From: JAGQYP01 sp041392305
Lineage (GTDB): Bacteria > Bacteroidota > Bacteroidia > Flavobacteriales_D > Crocinitomicaceae
DNA: 5,560 nt
Direction of reading: 5' to 3'
Assembly (NCBI GenBank): GCA_041392305.1
Contig: JAWKMJ010000063.1
Location: forward strand, 1 to 5,560
Each line of letters opens with the position of its first letter. Position 1 is the first letter of the stretch. The notes below the pieces were generated by a model. The model saw nothing but the letters and a program-made list of their open reading frames with translations, was not told the origin of the DNA and ran no database searches. Positions 1 through 5,560 of the stretch are shown here, piece after piece. A program made the position numbers and the translations under genes.

Positions 1-2124
1 AATTCTCAGCAGTTTTGAAGATGTAGTTTTCGTCTTCTCCCACCAATGTCAACAAAGCCGTTCCTGTTTCTGGATCTACAATCTGAAACTCACCATTTCT
101 TTTCGATATGCCAATAAATCCATTTTTATCAATGGAAATTGAACTTGTGATTAAAGTATTGAAATCAGGCGACTGACTTTTCGATCCAGTGAATATGTTT
201 TCGTAGTGCAAGTTTCTATTTGTAGCAGTTACGATTACATCACTAGGGCGATTCAATCGCATCGGAAGGCCGGGACTTGAAAGATTCTTTCCTTCCGAAA
301 CAGAATAATTTCCTACAGTGTAGGTTTTCAGTCCGTCGTAGCCATTTACAATAAGAGTTTTACCATCTCTCGAGAAGTTGGCGTAGGACTTCTTAAACAT
401 GTTCAGAATACTTTTGTCGGTGTTCGAGAAAACGATATTCCAGGAGTTGGTGGAATACACATTTACCTGACCCGTATTAAAGCAAACAAGCAATAAAGAG
501 CCATCGTGACTAAATTGAACCGACTTTGCTTCCAAAACCAATTCCAATTCGGCAACAGCAGGTTTGGTATCCAATTTTCTTAATAAATTCCCTGTTTCCA
601 AATCTACAATGGAGACGCCTTTTACCCCTCCTCCTGCACAAGCGATCATTTTCTCATCGTTAGTGACAGCAAAATCATTCAAATTCATTTGGCCATGAAA
701 AATCGGGTATTTGTAAATTGGATCATCTCCTGATATGTCGTAAAGTCTTAACTCGTCCTTTTTAATTTTGGTCAGCAAGTAATTTCCTTTGGTAGTGATT
801 CTCAAAATATCTCTTTGTCTCAATTTGCTTTTGATCGCATTTTTCACCTGACTTTTCCCCACGTTTTTGAGTCCACCCAAATTCAAGTTCCCTCCGCTTA
901 GAAAGTTATTCCCCACATTTTCAGCTTCTTCTTTCCATTCGTTTCCAATGTTCGGATCTTTCTCATCTTTTGGTTCTGGAAGTTGGAAATAGTAAGTGGG
1001 TTCCCCTTTATTGAAGTCCCAGAAAGTGAGCATTCTTTCACTGTTCATGGTCACCAACTGGTTCAGATTATCATTAAAACAAAAGGCCAAAATGGGATTC
1101 ACTTCCCCTTTTAGGTTTTTGTAAAGTACTTTTCGGTTGACATCCCACACTTTAATTACGTTGTCCTTGGAAACTGTTCTCTTGAACATGGTATTTTTAA
1201 ATCCGGTACTGGCAAAAGTGTTTCCATCCGGGCTAAAAATGATGCATTTAACAGGTTCGTCTGCTCCCTGACCTTCATTTTCGTTCACATAAGTATGCAG
1301 TGTTTTTTGCGTGGCGATATCCCAAAGTTTGATCGAGCGATCCTGAGATCCTGTTACCAGTAATTTCTTTTTTGGATTGTAGTCCATCGAAGTAACTGCG
1401 GCCAAATGCGCTTGTATTTGAGAAATCTTTTTGAAGGTATTGGCATCCCAAATCTGAACAACTCCTGATCCTCCAGACACTATGATTTTAGAATCGTTTT
1501 CGATCAGTGCAATTCCAGTGATGGCCGTAGCCAAGACTTTTCCGGCTTTGATTCTTGAGTTGGTCTTGGTGTCAATTAATGCTGCAACTCCTTTTCGAGT
1601 TCCAACAAGTAATTTGGTCTCCGATTCGTTCAGATTCAACTGGGTTATTGGAAATTTGATATTATCGATGGATTCGGCTCTCCACTGATTGCTTTTTTTC
1701 AGTTCGAAAATTTCTCCTCTTAAAGAACCAGCATAAATTCGGTCTCCGCTTTTAAAACTTTGCAGCGTTAAAACACCACTACTGATTCTGGAACTATCAG
1801 AAATATCCCAGGTATTTAGATCCCAAATAATGATTTTTCCATCTAGGTCTCCAGATACAATTTTGTTGTCTTTATCGGTAAAACTAATCGAAGTAATCTT
1901 TTTTTCATGCCCTTCCAGCACTCCTATGATCTTTCCCGATTGGACTTCCCACACTTTGATCGTATTTTCCCCATCATTGATGTTGGCGATGTACTCTCCG
2001 GCAGAGTTGTACACGATCTTGGTAATGACACCCAGATTGCGTTCCTGAGTAATCAATTCAGCCTCTTGTGAAAATGTGTTTAGTGTAAGAATAAATAGGA
2101 AGATAAAAGGATGTACTTTTTCAT
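1..2124 (-). CDS. Secreted WD40-repeat beta-propeller protein, C-terminus beyond window, apparent frameshift in signal peptide
   Basis: The minus strand is open from about 2098 to the left edge, roughly 699 codons. WD-type blades end in IKVWEV (~1945), IIIWDL (~1820), VQIWDA (~1448), IKLWDI (~1325), IKVWDV (~1145) and LTFWDF (~1018), often preceded by GH/SxD and [SV]G-x-D turns. More degenerate propeller-like strands continue to position 1. A polar, Gly/Asn-rich insert at about 965-790 (residues ~386-445) separates the canonical blades from the degenerate ones, so two propellers are likely. The best start is ATG at 2124 (MKKYILLS), but that frame stops at 2080-2082. The long frame reads FLFILTLNTFSQ|EAEL from about 2101 and has no ATG, GTG or TTG until TTG at 2056. 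One missing base near 2099-2110 would join them into a normal signal peptide cut after FSQ. WD40 domains are protein-interaction scaffolds; partner and function are unknown. Related Bacteroidota proteins sometimes carry a C-terminal peptidase domain, but none is visible here. Confidence 0.88.
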
Positions 2125-2153
2125 GTTTTAGAATTTTTTCTAGTGCAAAAGTA

Positions 2154-2181
2154 CAAATATCATACCTATTTACTAGGCAAA
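2154..2181 (-). promoter_or_regulatory. Possible Bacteroidota-type promoter of the WD40 gene
   Basis: On the minus strand, TTTG (2181-2178) is followed after 16 bases by GATATTTG (2161-2154). This resembles the Bacteroidota housekeeping promoter (TTTG, ~19 bases, TAnnTTTG) with one mismatch in the -7 box and short spacing. It would place the transcript start about 25 bases upstream of ATG 2124. The match is weak and based on the pattern alone. On the plus strand, TAACTTTA at 2256-2263 is a comparable weak -7 candidate for paaZ, without a convincing -33 partner. Confidence 0.25.
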
Positions 2182-2674
2182 TAACTAAAATTTAAGGTTT
2201 TGTTCGCTTTGCAATACAGAAGGTCATCCGAGGCTACAAAATCAAAATTTCTCTTTAACTTTAGCCATTCTAAAATCAAAATATCCATAAAATGAAGATA
2301 AAGAATTATGTGATGGGTGAATGGGTTGAAGGGAATGGAGAAGAAACTCCACTTTACAACGCCATTACAGGAGAGCAGTTTGCAACATGTTCCAGTGAAG
2401 GATTGGATTACAAAGCCATTTCAGAATATGCGCAAAACTGGTGGTCCGGCCTTGAAACTAACTTTTCAGGAAAGAGGACGCATGTTAAAGGCTCTAGCCC
2501 TTCATTTGATCAGTATAAAAGACAAATTTTACCAATTATCTGCCGCAACAGGAGCTTACTAAAATTGATTCCTGGATTGACATTGAAGGAGGAATTGGGA
2601 ACTTATTCGCCAATGCTTCCCTGAGAAGACAATTTCCGGATTTACCTTATTATGTTGACGGGACAGCCGCTCCT

Positions 2675-3937
2675 TTGTCTAAAAATGGGACTTTCATTGG
2701 TCATCACATCATGGTTCCAAAACAAGGGGTAGCGATTCATATCAACGCTTTTAACTTCCCAATTTGGGGAATGTTGGAAAAGATCGCAGTGAACTTCATG
2801 GCTGGAGTACCGGCAATAGTTAAACCATCAGAATACACTTGTTATTTGACGGAGCTGATGGTGAAAGAAATCATTGCTTCTAAAATTTTACCAGAAGGAT
2901 CTTTGCAGTTGGTTTGTGGACTAGGTAGAGGAATTGTGGATTATGTGGACAACCAGGATGTAGTCACTTTTACAGGTTCGGCGCATACAGGAAGAATGTT
3001 GAAATCCTTACCACAATTTGTAGAGAATTCGGTTCCTTTTAATTTGGAGGCGGATTCATTGAATGCTTGTGTTCTTGGAGAAGATATTGAACCAGGATCG
3101 GAGGATTTTGACATTTTCATTAAAGAAGTTCAAAAAGAAATTACAGTGAAAGCTGGTCAAAAATGTACCGCGGTTAGAAGGATATTAGTTCCCGAATCCA
3201 AAGTAGAGGTGGTGCAACAAGCCTTGAGCGCACGATTGGAAAAAAATACTATCGGAGATCCGTCTGTAGAAGGAGTTAGAATGGGGTCCTTGGCGACTAA
3301 AATTCAGGTAGAAAGAGTTAGAGAGAAAGTAGAATTATTGGCTCAATCTCAGCAGATTGTTTACGGAGATTTAGAAAATTTCTCAGTAGTGGGAGCTGAT
3401 AAAAACAAGGGAGCCTTCTTCTCTCCAATTCTGTTTTTAAATGACGATCCATTCAATAAAACGGATGTGCATAATGTAGAGGCATTCGGACCAGTATCTA
3501 CGATCATTCCTTATAAGTCACTTTCGGAAGCAGTAGAAATTGTGAAAATGGGGAAAGGATCTTTGGTTACTTCGATTGTGACTGCAAGTGATCAGATTGC
3601 CAGAGAATTTGTGGTAGAAGCGGCTCACATTAACGGACGTATTTTGGTATTGAACTCAAGATGTGCGAAAGAATCTACAGGACATGGTTCGCCTATGCCA
3701 TTACTTACTCATGGAGGTCCTGGAAGAGCAGGAGGAGGAGAAGAAATGGGAGGAAAAAGAGGTTTTCCATTACATGCGAAGAGCAGCCATTCAAGGACAT
3801 CCACAAACAATTACAGAGATTACGCAGCAATTTCAGGTAGGAGCGGACCAACCAAGAAGCCAATCCATGTATTTAGAAAGCATTTTTTGAGGAATTGGAA
3901 ATTGGAGAAACAGTGTTTACCCACAAACATACAGTGA
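2675..3937 (+). CDS. Aldehyde dehydrogenase core fragment of the broken paaZ gene
   Basis: This is the largest uninterrupted piece of the paaZ-like gene. True homology in this frame starts upstream at ~2558 (TKIDSWIDIEGG), so TTG 2675 is an internal codon and not a real start. Visible family features are the cofactor-fold segment HINAFNFPIWGMLEK (~2739-2783), VPAIVKPSEYT (~2807-2839), the FTGSAHTG glycine motif (~2969-2992), the general-base Glu in NLEADSLN (codon 3047-3049), the nucleophile Cys in AGQKCTA (codon 3164-3166), EAFGPVSTIIPY (~3479-3514) and AKESTGHGSPMP (~3668-3703). Family-like sequence ends at about 3763. Most of the last ~57 codons are out of frame, apart from KKPIHVFRKHF (3854-3886), which falls back into the real frame. 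The segment is clean over 1.2 kb, with no missing catalytic residue. On its own it would lack the N-terminal part of the dehydrogenase domain and the whole hydratase domain. Confidence 0.75.
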   Translation: MSKNGTFIGHHIMVPKQGVAIHINAFNFPIWGMLEKIAVNFMAGVPAIVKPSEYTCYLTELMVKEIIASKILPEGSLQLVCGLGRGIVDYVDNQDVVTFTGSAHTGRMLKSLPQFVENSVPFNLEADSLNACVLGEDIEPGSEDFDIFIKEVQKEITVKAGQKCTAVRRILVPESKVEVVQQALSARLEKNTIGDPSVEGVRMGSLATKIQVERVREKVELLAQSQQIVYGDLENFSVVGADKNKGAFFSPILFLNDDPFNKTDVHNVEAFGPVSTIIPYKSLSEAVEIVKMGKGSLVTSIVTASDQIAREFVVEAAHINGRILVLNSRCAKESTGHGSPMPLLTHGGPGRAGGGEEMGGKRGFPLHAKSSHSRTSTNNYRDYAAISGRSGPTKKPIHVFRKHFLRNWKLEKQCLPTNIQ

Positions 3938-4335
3938 CCACAACCGACATTGTGAATTTCGCGAATGTGAGTGGAGATAATTTCTATGCCCACATGGATG
4001 AAACCTCATTAGACGGAACCATTTTTGAAAAAAGAGTGGCACACGGGTATTTCCTATTATCCAAAGCTGCTGGACTGTTTGTAGATCCGAAAAAAGGCCC
4101 CGTTTTATTGAATTATGGGATTGATGAATGTCGATTTACCAAGCCGGTTTATCCTGGAGCAACGATTGGGGTTCGATTTACCGTCAAGGAGAAAATCGAT
4201 CAGGAAAAAAGGGATGAAGAAGATATTGCTAAAGGTATTGTAAAATTCCTGGTAGATATTTATGATGAAGAAGGGGAGACAGTCGGACTCGCAACCATTT
4301 TAACCATGGTGAGGAAACTGGATCAGTCGAAATAA
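3895..4335 (+). CDS. MaoC-like (R)-specific enoyl-CoA hydratase domain fragment of the broken paaZ gene
   Basis: This is the C-terminal hot-dog-fold domain of the PaaZ-like protein, which in the family hydrolyses the ring of oxepin-CoA. The frame is open from about 3889 (EELEIGETVF) to TAA 4333. TTG 3895 is an internal Leu codon, and no ATG with a leader is seen here, so a separate hydratase gene is unlikely. The catalytic loop reads VSGDNFYAHMDE, with the Asp codon at 3976-3978 and the His codon at 3991-3993. It corresponds to the D-x4-H dyad of E. coli PaaZ (SGDHFYAHMD). It is followed by the typical VAHGYFLLSKAAGLF and a later strand with Pro-Gly-x-Thr-Ile (PVYPGATIGVRFTVK). The domain is complete to the end. 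It is out of frame with the dehydrogenase core only because of the breaks near 3763, 3852 and 3885. Confidence 0.75.
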   Translation: MEIGETVFTHKHTVTTTDIVNFANVSGDNFYAHMDETSLDGTIFEKRVAHGYFLLSKAAGLFVDPKKGPVLLNYGIDECRFTKPVYPGATIGVRFTVKEKIDQEKRDEEDIAKGIVKFLVDIYDEEGETVGLATILTMVRKLDQSK

Positions 4336-4340
4336 ATTGG

Positions 4341-4369
4341 AAGGGGGCAAATCGCTCCCTTTTTTATTT
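4341..4369 (+). terminator. Rho-independent terminator after paaZ
   Basis: The 8-bp arm AAGGGGGC (4341-4348) pairs with GCTCCCTT (4354-4361) through one G-T wobble, around a 5-base loop AAATC. A T tract (4360-4365, then ATTT) follows directly. It begins 6 bases after the paaZ stop codon. It separates paaZ from the downstream lipoprotein gene, which must therefore have its own promoter in the 117 bases that follow. Confidence 0.88.
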
Positions 4370-4486
4370 CCCAAAGCAATCAAGTGAATTCCATTTTTCT
4401 GGTTTACAGAGGGGTTGAATGTTAATAATGTACAATTCAAAGAAATTCTTCATAAAATTTCCTTAATTTCGTTACCTTAATTAGAA

Positions 4487-5254
4487 ATGGCTTTTACACT
4501 TATGACTCAATTTTATAAGATACTGCTTTTTGTTTTGGTGATTGGACTAAGTTCTTGCGGACCAGATGAGAACGGTGCAGGACAATCGACTGAAGAAGGT
4601 ACATCCCACAAGGGAACCGTCAAATACAAAGTTTCTTATCCTTATTTTAAAGGGGAGAGTTTAGCCAAAGCCATGCTTCCAAAAGAAATGTATTTTGTCT
4701 ATGAAGACGGACTGATCAATACCTTTACAAAAAAGGGAGGATTGATGAGAATGGGTGTTATGGGGTCTCCAAAATTGGACTCGGTGAGCATGTATTTGGA
4801 TTTTGGAAATTTAGATATTCGAAGTAATTTTTCGGGAACTGCGATTAAAAGTTTCATTGAGAGTCAGACTAAATTAGACATCCAATTTGTAGAAGGAGAA
4901 ACGAAGAAAATTGCTGGATTGACTTGTAAAAAAGCCATTGGAAAATACATGGATGGATCCAATCCTGATTTTACGATTTGGTATACAGAAGAATTAGGAG
5001 TTGAAAAACCAAACTTCTACAATCCTTACGCAAAGATTAATGGAGTTTTGATGGAATTTGAAATGGAACGATTTGGATTGGTTTCTCATTGTGAGGCGGA
5101 ATCGTATTCACCAGATTTACCTGAACAACATGAATTCATGTTGGACACTAACTTTTTGCAGATCAATTTCGAGAAATTCGAGAACGAAATCCGTGATATC
5201 TTTGAGAAAACAGTAGGTGAAGATAATTTGACTCCAAAAGATTCTGCAATCTAA
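4487..5254 (+). CDS. Lipoprotein resembling the DUF4412/GLPGLI-like secreted family
   Basis: The 255-codon frame opens with a lipoprotein signal: a short Lys-containing start, hydrophobic ILLFVLVIGL, and lipobox LSSC with the lipidated Cys at residue 24. ATG 4502 (MTQFYK) is an equally likely start and gives a more usual signal length (Cys 19). Asp and Glu at +3 and +4 after the Cys disfavour inner-membrane retention only weakly, and in Bacteroidota acidic residues here can favour outer-membrane or surface display. A linker to residue ~42 precedes a beta-rich domain beginning GTVKYKVSYP (43-52). TKKIAGLTCKKA (139-150) and DFTIWYTEEL (161-170) match the general pattern of small Bacteroidota secreted DUF4412/GLPGLI-like proteins, whose function is unknown. 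The leader lacks a Shine-Dalgarno motif; TAATTTCG (4464-4471) is a weak -7 candidate. It is followed 42 bases later by a paralogue. The lipoprotein call is firm; the family name is from memory of motifs. Confidence 0.85.
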   Translation: MAFTLMTQFYKILLFVLVIGLSSCGPDENGAGQSTEEGTSHKGTVKYKVSYPYFKGESLAKAMLPKEMYFVYEDGLINTFTKKGGLMRMGVMGSPKLDSVSMYLDFGNLDIRSNFSGTAIKSFIESQTKLDIQFVEGETKKIAGLTCKKAIGKYMDGSNPDFTIWYTEELGVEKPNFYNPYAKINGVLMEFEMERFGLVSHCEAESYSPDLPEQHEFMLDTNFLQINFEKFENEIRDIFEKTVGEDNLTPKDSAI

Positions 5255-5257
5255 TTT

Positions 5258-5273
5258 TGGCACGAAAGTAGTT
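5258..5273 (+). promoter_or_regulatory. Candidate sigma-54 (RpoN) -24/-12 promoter
   Basis: TGGCACG (5258-5264), four bases, then TAGTT (5269-5273) aligns with the sigma-54 consensus TGGCACGnnnnTTGCW. The -24 element is a perfect 7/7. The -12 element matches 3 of 5, and its usually critical GC reads GT. The site sits in the 42-bp gap before the next gene and would start transcription about 12 bases before ATG 5297. The spacing fits, but the -12 mismatch makes activity uncertain. No RpoN activator gene is visible in the window. Confidence 0.35.
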
Positions 5274-5296
5274 CTATCCCCTTTTAAACAAGTAGT

Positions 5297-5560
5297 ATGA
5301 GATCGATATTCCTAAGTCTAGTGTTGTCCTGTTTTTCATTTGTATTCGCTCAAGATTTTGAAGGAGTGATTAAATTTTCGATTGAATATCCTGAAAAAAT
5401 GGTTGCATCTATTCCTGCTCAATTACAGGATTCAGTGAAGACCTCCACCAAGTTTATCAAAGGAGATCAGATCCGAACAGAGAATTTCACTGCAATGGGA
5501 AAGCAAGTTTTGCTGGAGAGAGTAGGATCGGATACTTCTTACCTCATGTTTAATCTTATG
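5297..5560 (+). CDS. Secreted paralogue of the upstream lipoprotein, C-terminus beyond window
   Basis: ATG 5297 starts an open frame that continues past the right edge (88 codons visible). Residues 1-19 form a signal peptide (MRSIFLSLVLSCFSFVFAQ) with a signal peptidase I type end at FA|Q or AQ|D. A Cys lies within the hydrophobic core, but without a lipobox at the end, so the product is predicted soluble in the periplasm or exported rather than lipid-anchored. The mature start, FEGVIKFSIEYP, parallels GTVKYKVSYP of the preceding gene. KGDQIRTENFTAMGKQVLLE parallels the EDGLINTFTKKGG-LMRMG region, so the two are likely tandem paralogues of the same DUF4412/GLPGLI-like group. The gap is 42 bases, compatible with either cotranscription or its own promoter at 5258-5273. 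The function is unknown, and the second half of the family domain is not in view. Confidence 0.8.
   Translation, partial: MRSIFLSLVLSCFSFVFAQDFEGVIKFSIEYPEKMVASIPAQLQDSVKTSTKFIKGDQIRTENFTAMGKQVLLERVGSDTSYLMFNLM

Larger units (their letters stand above)
2292..4335 (+). pseudogene. paaZ: paaZ-like bifunctional aldehyde dehydrogenase / MaoC-type enoyl-CoA hydratase, full length but broken by five frameshifts
   Basis: PaaZ hydrolyses oxepin-CoA through its C-terminal hydratase domain. Its N-terminal dehydrogenase oxidises the resulting semialdehyde to 3-oxo-5,6-dehydrosuberyl-CoA with NADP, a cytoplasmic step of aerobic phenylacetate breakdown. The reading begins at ATG 2292 (MKIKNYVMGEW, matching the family's N-terminus) and ends at TAA 4333, about 681 codons, the same as E. 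coli PaaZ (681 aa). The family-like protein lies in successive frames: 2292 to ~2433; ~2434-2556 (KTGGPAL, FYQLSAATGA); 2558 to ~3763 (TKIDSWIDIEGG to GGGEEMGGKRG); ~3765-3851 (FHYMRRAAIQGHPQ); ~3854-3886 (KKPIHVFRKHF); 3889-4335 (EELEIGE onward). Breaks 1, 3 and 5 are at A/T runs, break 2 looks like one extra T near 2556-2557, and break 4 like one missing base near 3852. Catalytic residues are intact. As written it cannot give one protein; it may be an intact gene with sequence errors or a recent pseudogene. Without neighbouring paa genes the substrate is inferred from homology. Confidence 0.9.

Noticed and set aside
1482..1688. Plus-strand open frame of 68 codons.
   Set aside because: It lies wholly antisense to the continuous WD40 coding frame, has no family resemblance, and is explained as a shadow.
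1830..2048. Plus-strand open frame of 72 codons.
   Set aside because: It is also antisense to intact WD40 blades (IKVWEV, IIIWDL), with no leader or recognisable domain.
2125..2291. Possible small RNA, riboswitch or mobile element in the divergent intergenic region.
   Set aside because: It is only 167 AT-rich bases, with no convincing stem-loop, repeat or terminator. Ordinary divergent promoters explain it.
2430..3890. Programmed ribosomal frameshifting or recoding in paaZ.
   Set aside because: Five separate shifts of differing direction, with no slippery heptamer and structure pattern, are not credible as recoding. Indels are simpler.
3895..4335. A stand-alone MaoC hydratase gene downstream of a separate dehydrogenase gene.
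   Set aside because: The frame begins at an internal TTG with no leader. Family sequence linking the two PaaZ domains (KKPIHVFRKHF, EELEIGE) is present immediately upstream in neighbouring frames, so this is one fused gene.
4370..4486. Possible small gene or element between the paaZ terminator and the lipoprotein gene.
   Set aside because: No open frame with coding character or repeat is seen. It most likely holds only the promoter and leader of the lipoprotein gene.

Overview
The window looks like Bacteroidota (Flavobacteriales-like) chromosomal DNA. The evidence is the moderately AT-rich coding sequence, A-rich leaders without Shine-Dalgarno motifs, a large secreted WD40 protein, and tandem small secreted proteins with the GxIKY...TKKIAGxxCKKA pattern of the DUF4412/GLPGLI-like group. 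The phylum call is an inference from these traits. No RNA gene, CRISPR array, insertion sequence, phage gene or attachment site is visible.

Layout. Positions 1-2124 (minus strand) hold the N-terminal ~700 codons of a WD40 beta-propeller protein that runs off the left edge. It is open throughout except for one apparent single-base loss inside its signal peptide. A 167-bp divergent intergenic region follows. Positions 2292-4335 (plus strand) hold a full-length homologue of PaaZ, the aldehyde dehydrogenase/MaoC-type hydratase fusion of phenylacetate degradation. Here it is broken into several reading frames by five indels, although its catalytic residues are all present. A clear intrinsic terminator closes it at 4341-4369. 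Positions 4487-5254 encode a lipoprotein, and 5297 to the right edge encodes the start of a related secreted protein. The 42-bp gap between these two carries a close but imperfect match to a sigma-54 promoter.

How the genes relate. The WD40 gene and paaZ are divergent and show no evident functional link. The paaZ gene has its own terminator and no other paa genes are in view, so it appears to be a single transcription unit. The two small cell-envelope proteins are tandem paralogues, one lipid-anchored and one predicted to be soluble after signal peptidase I cleavage. The main caution for a reader is the cluster of six frame breaks between about 2100 and 3890, mostly at or near short homopolymers. 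These look more like sequence errors or very recent decay than biology. No undescribed multi-gene system can be supported here.
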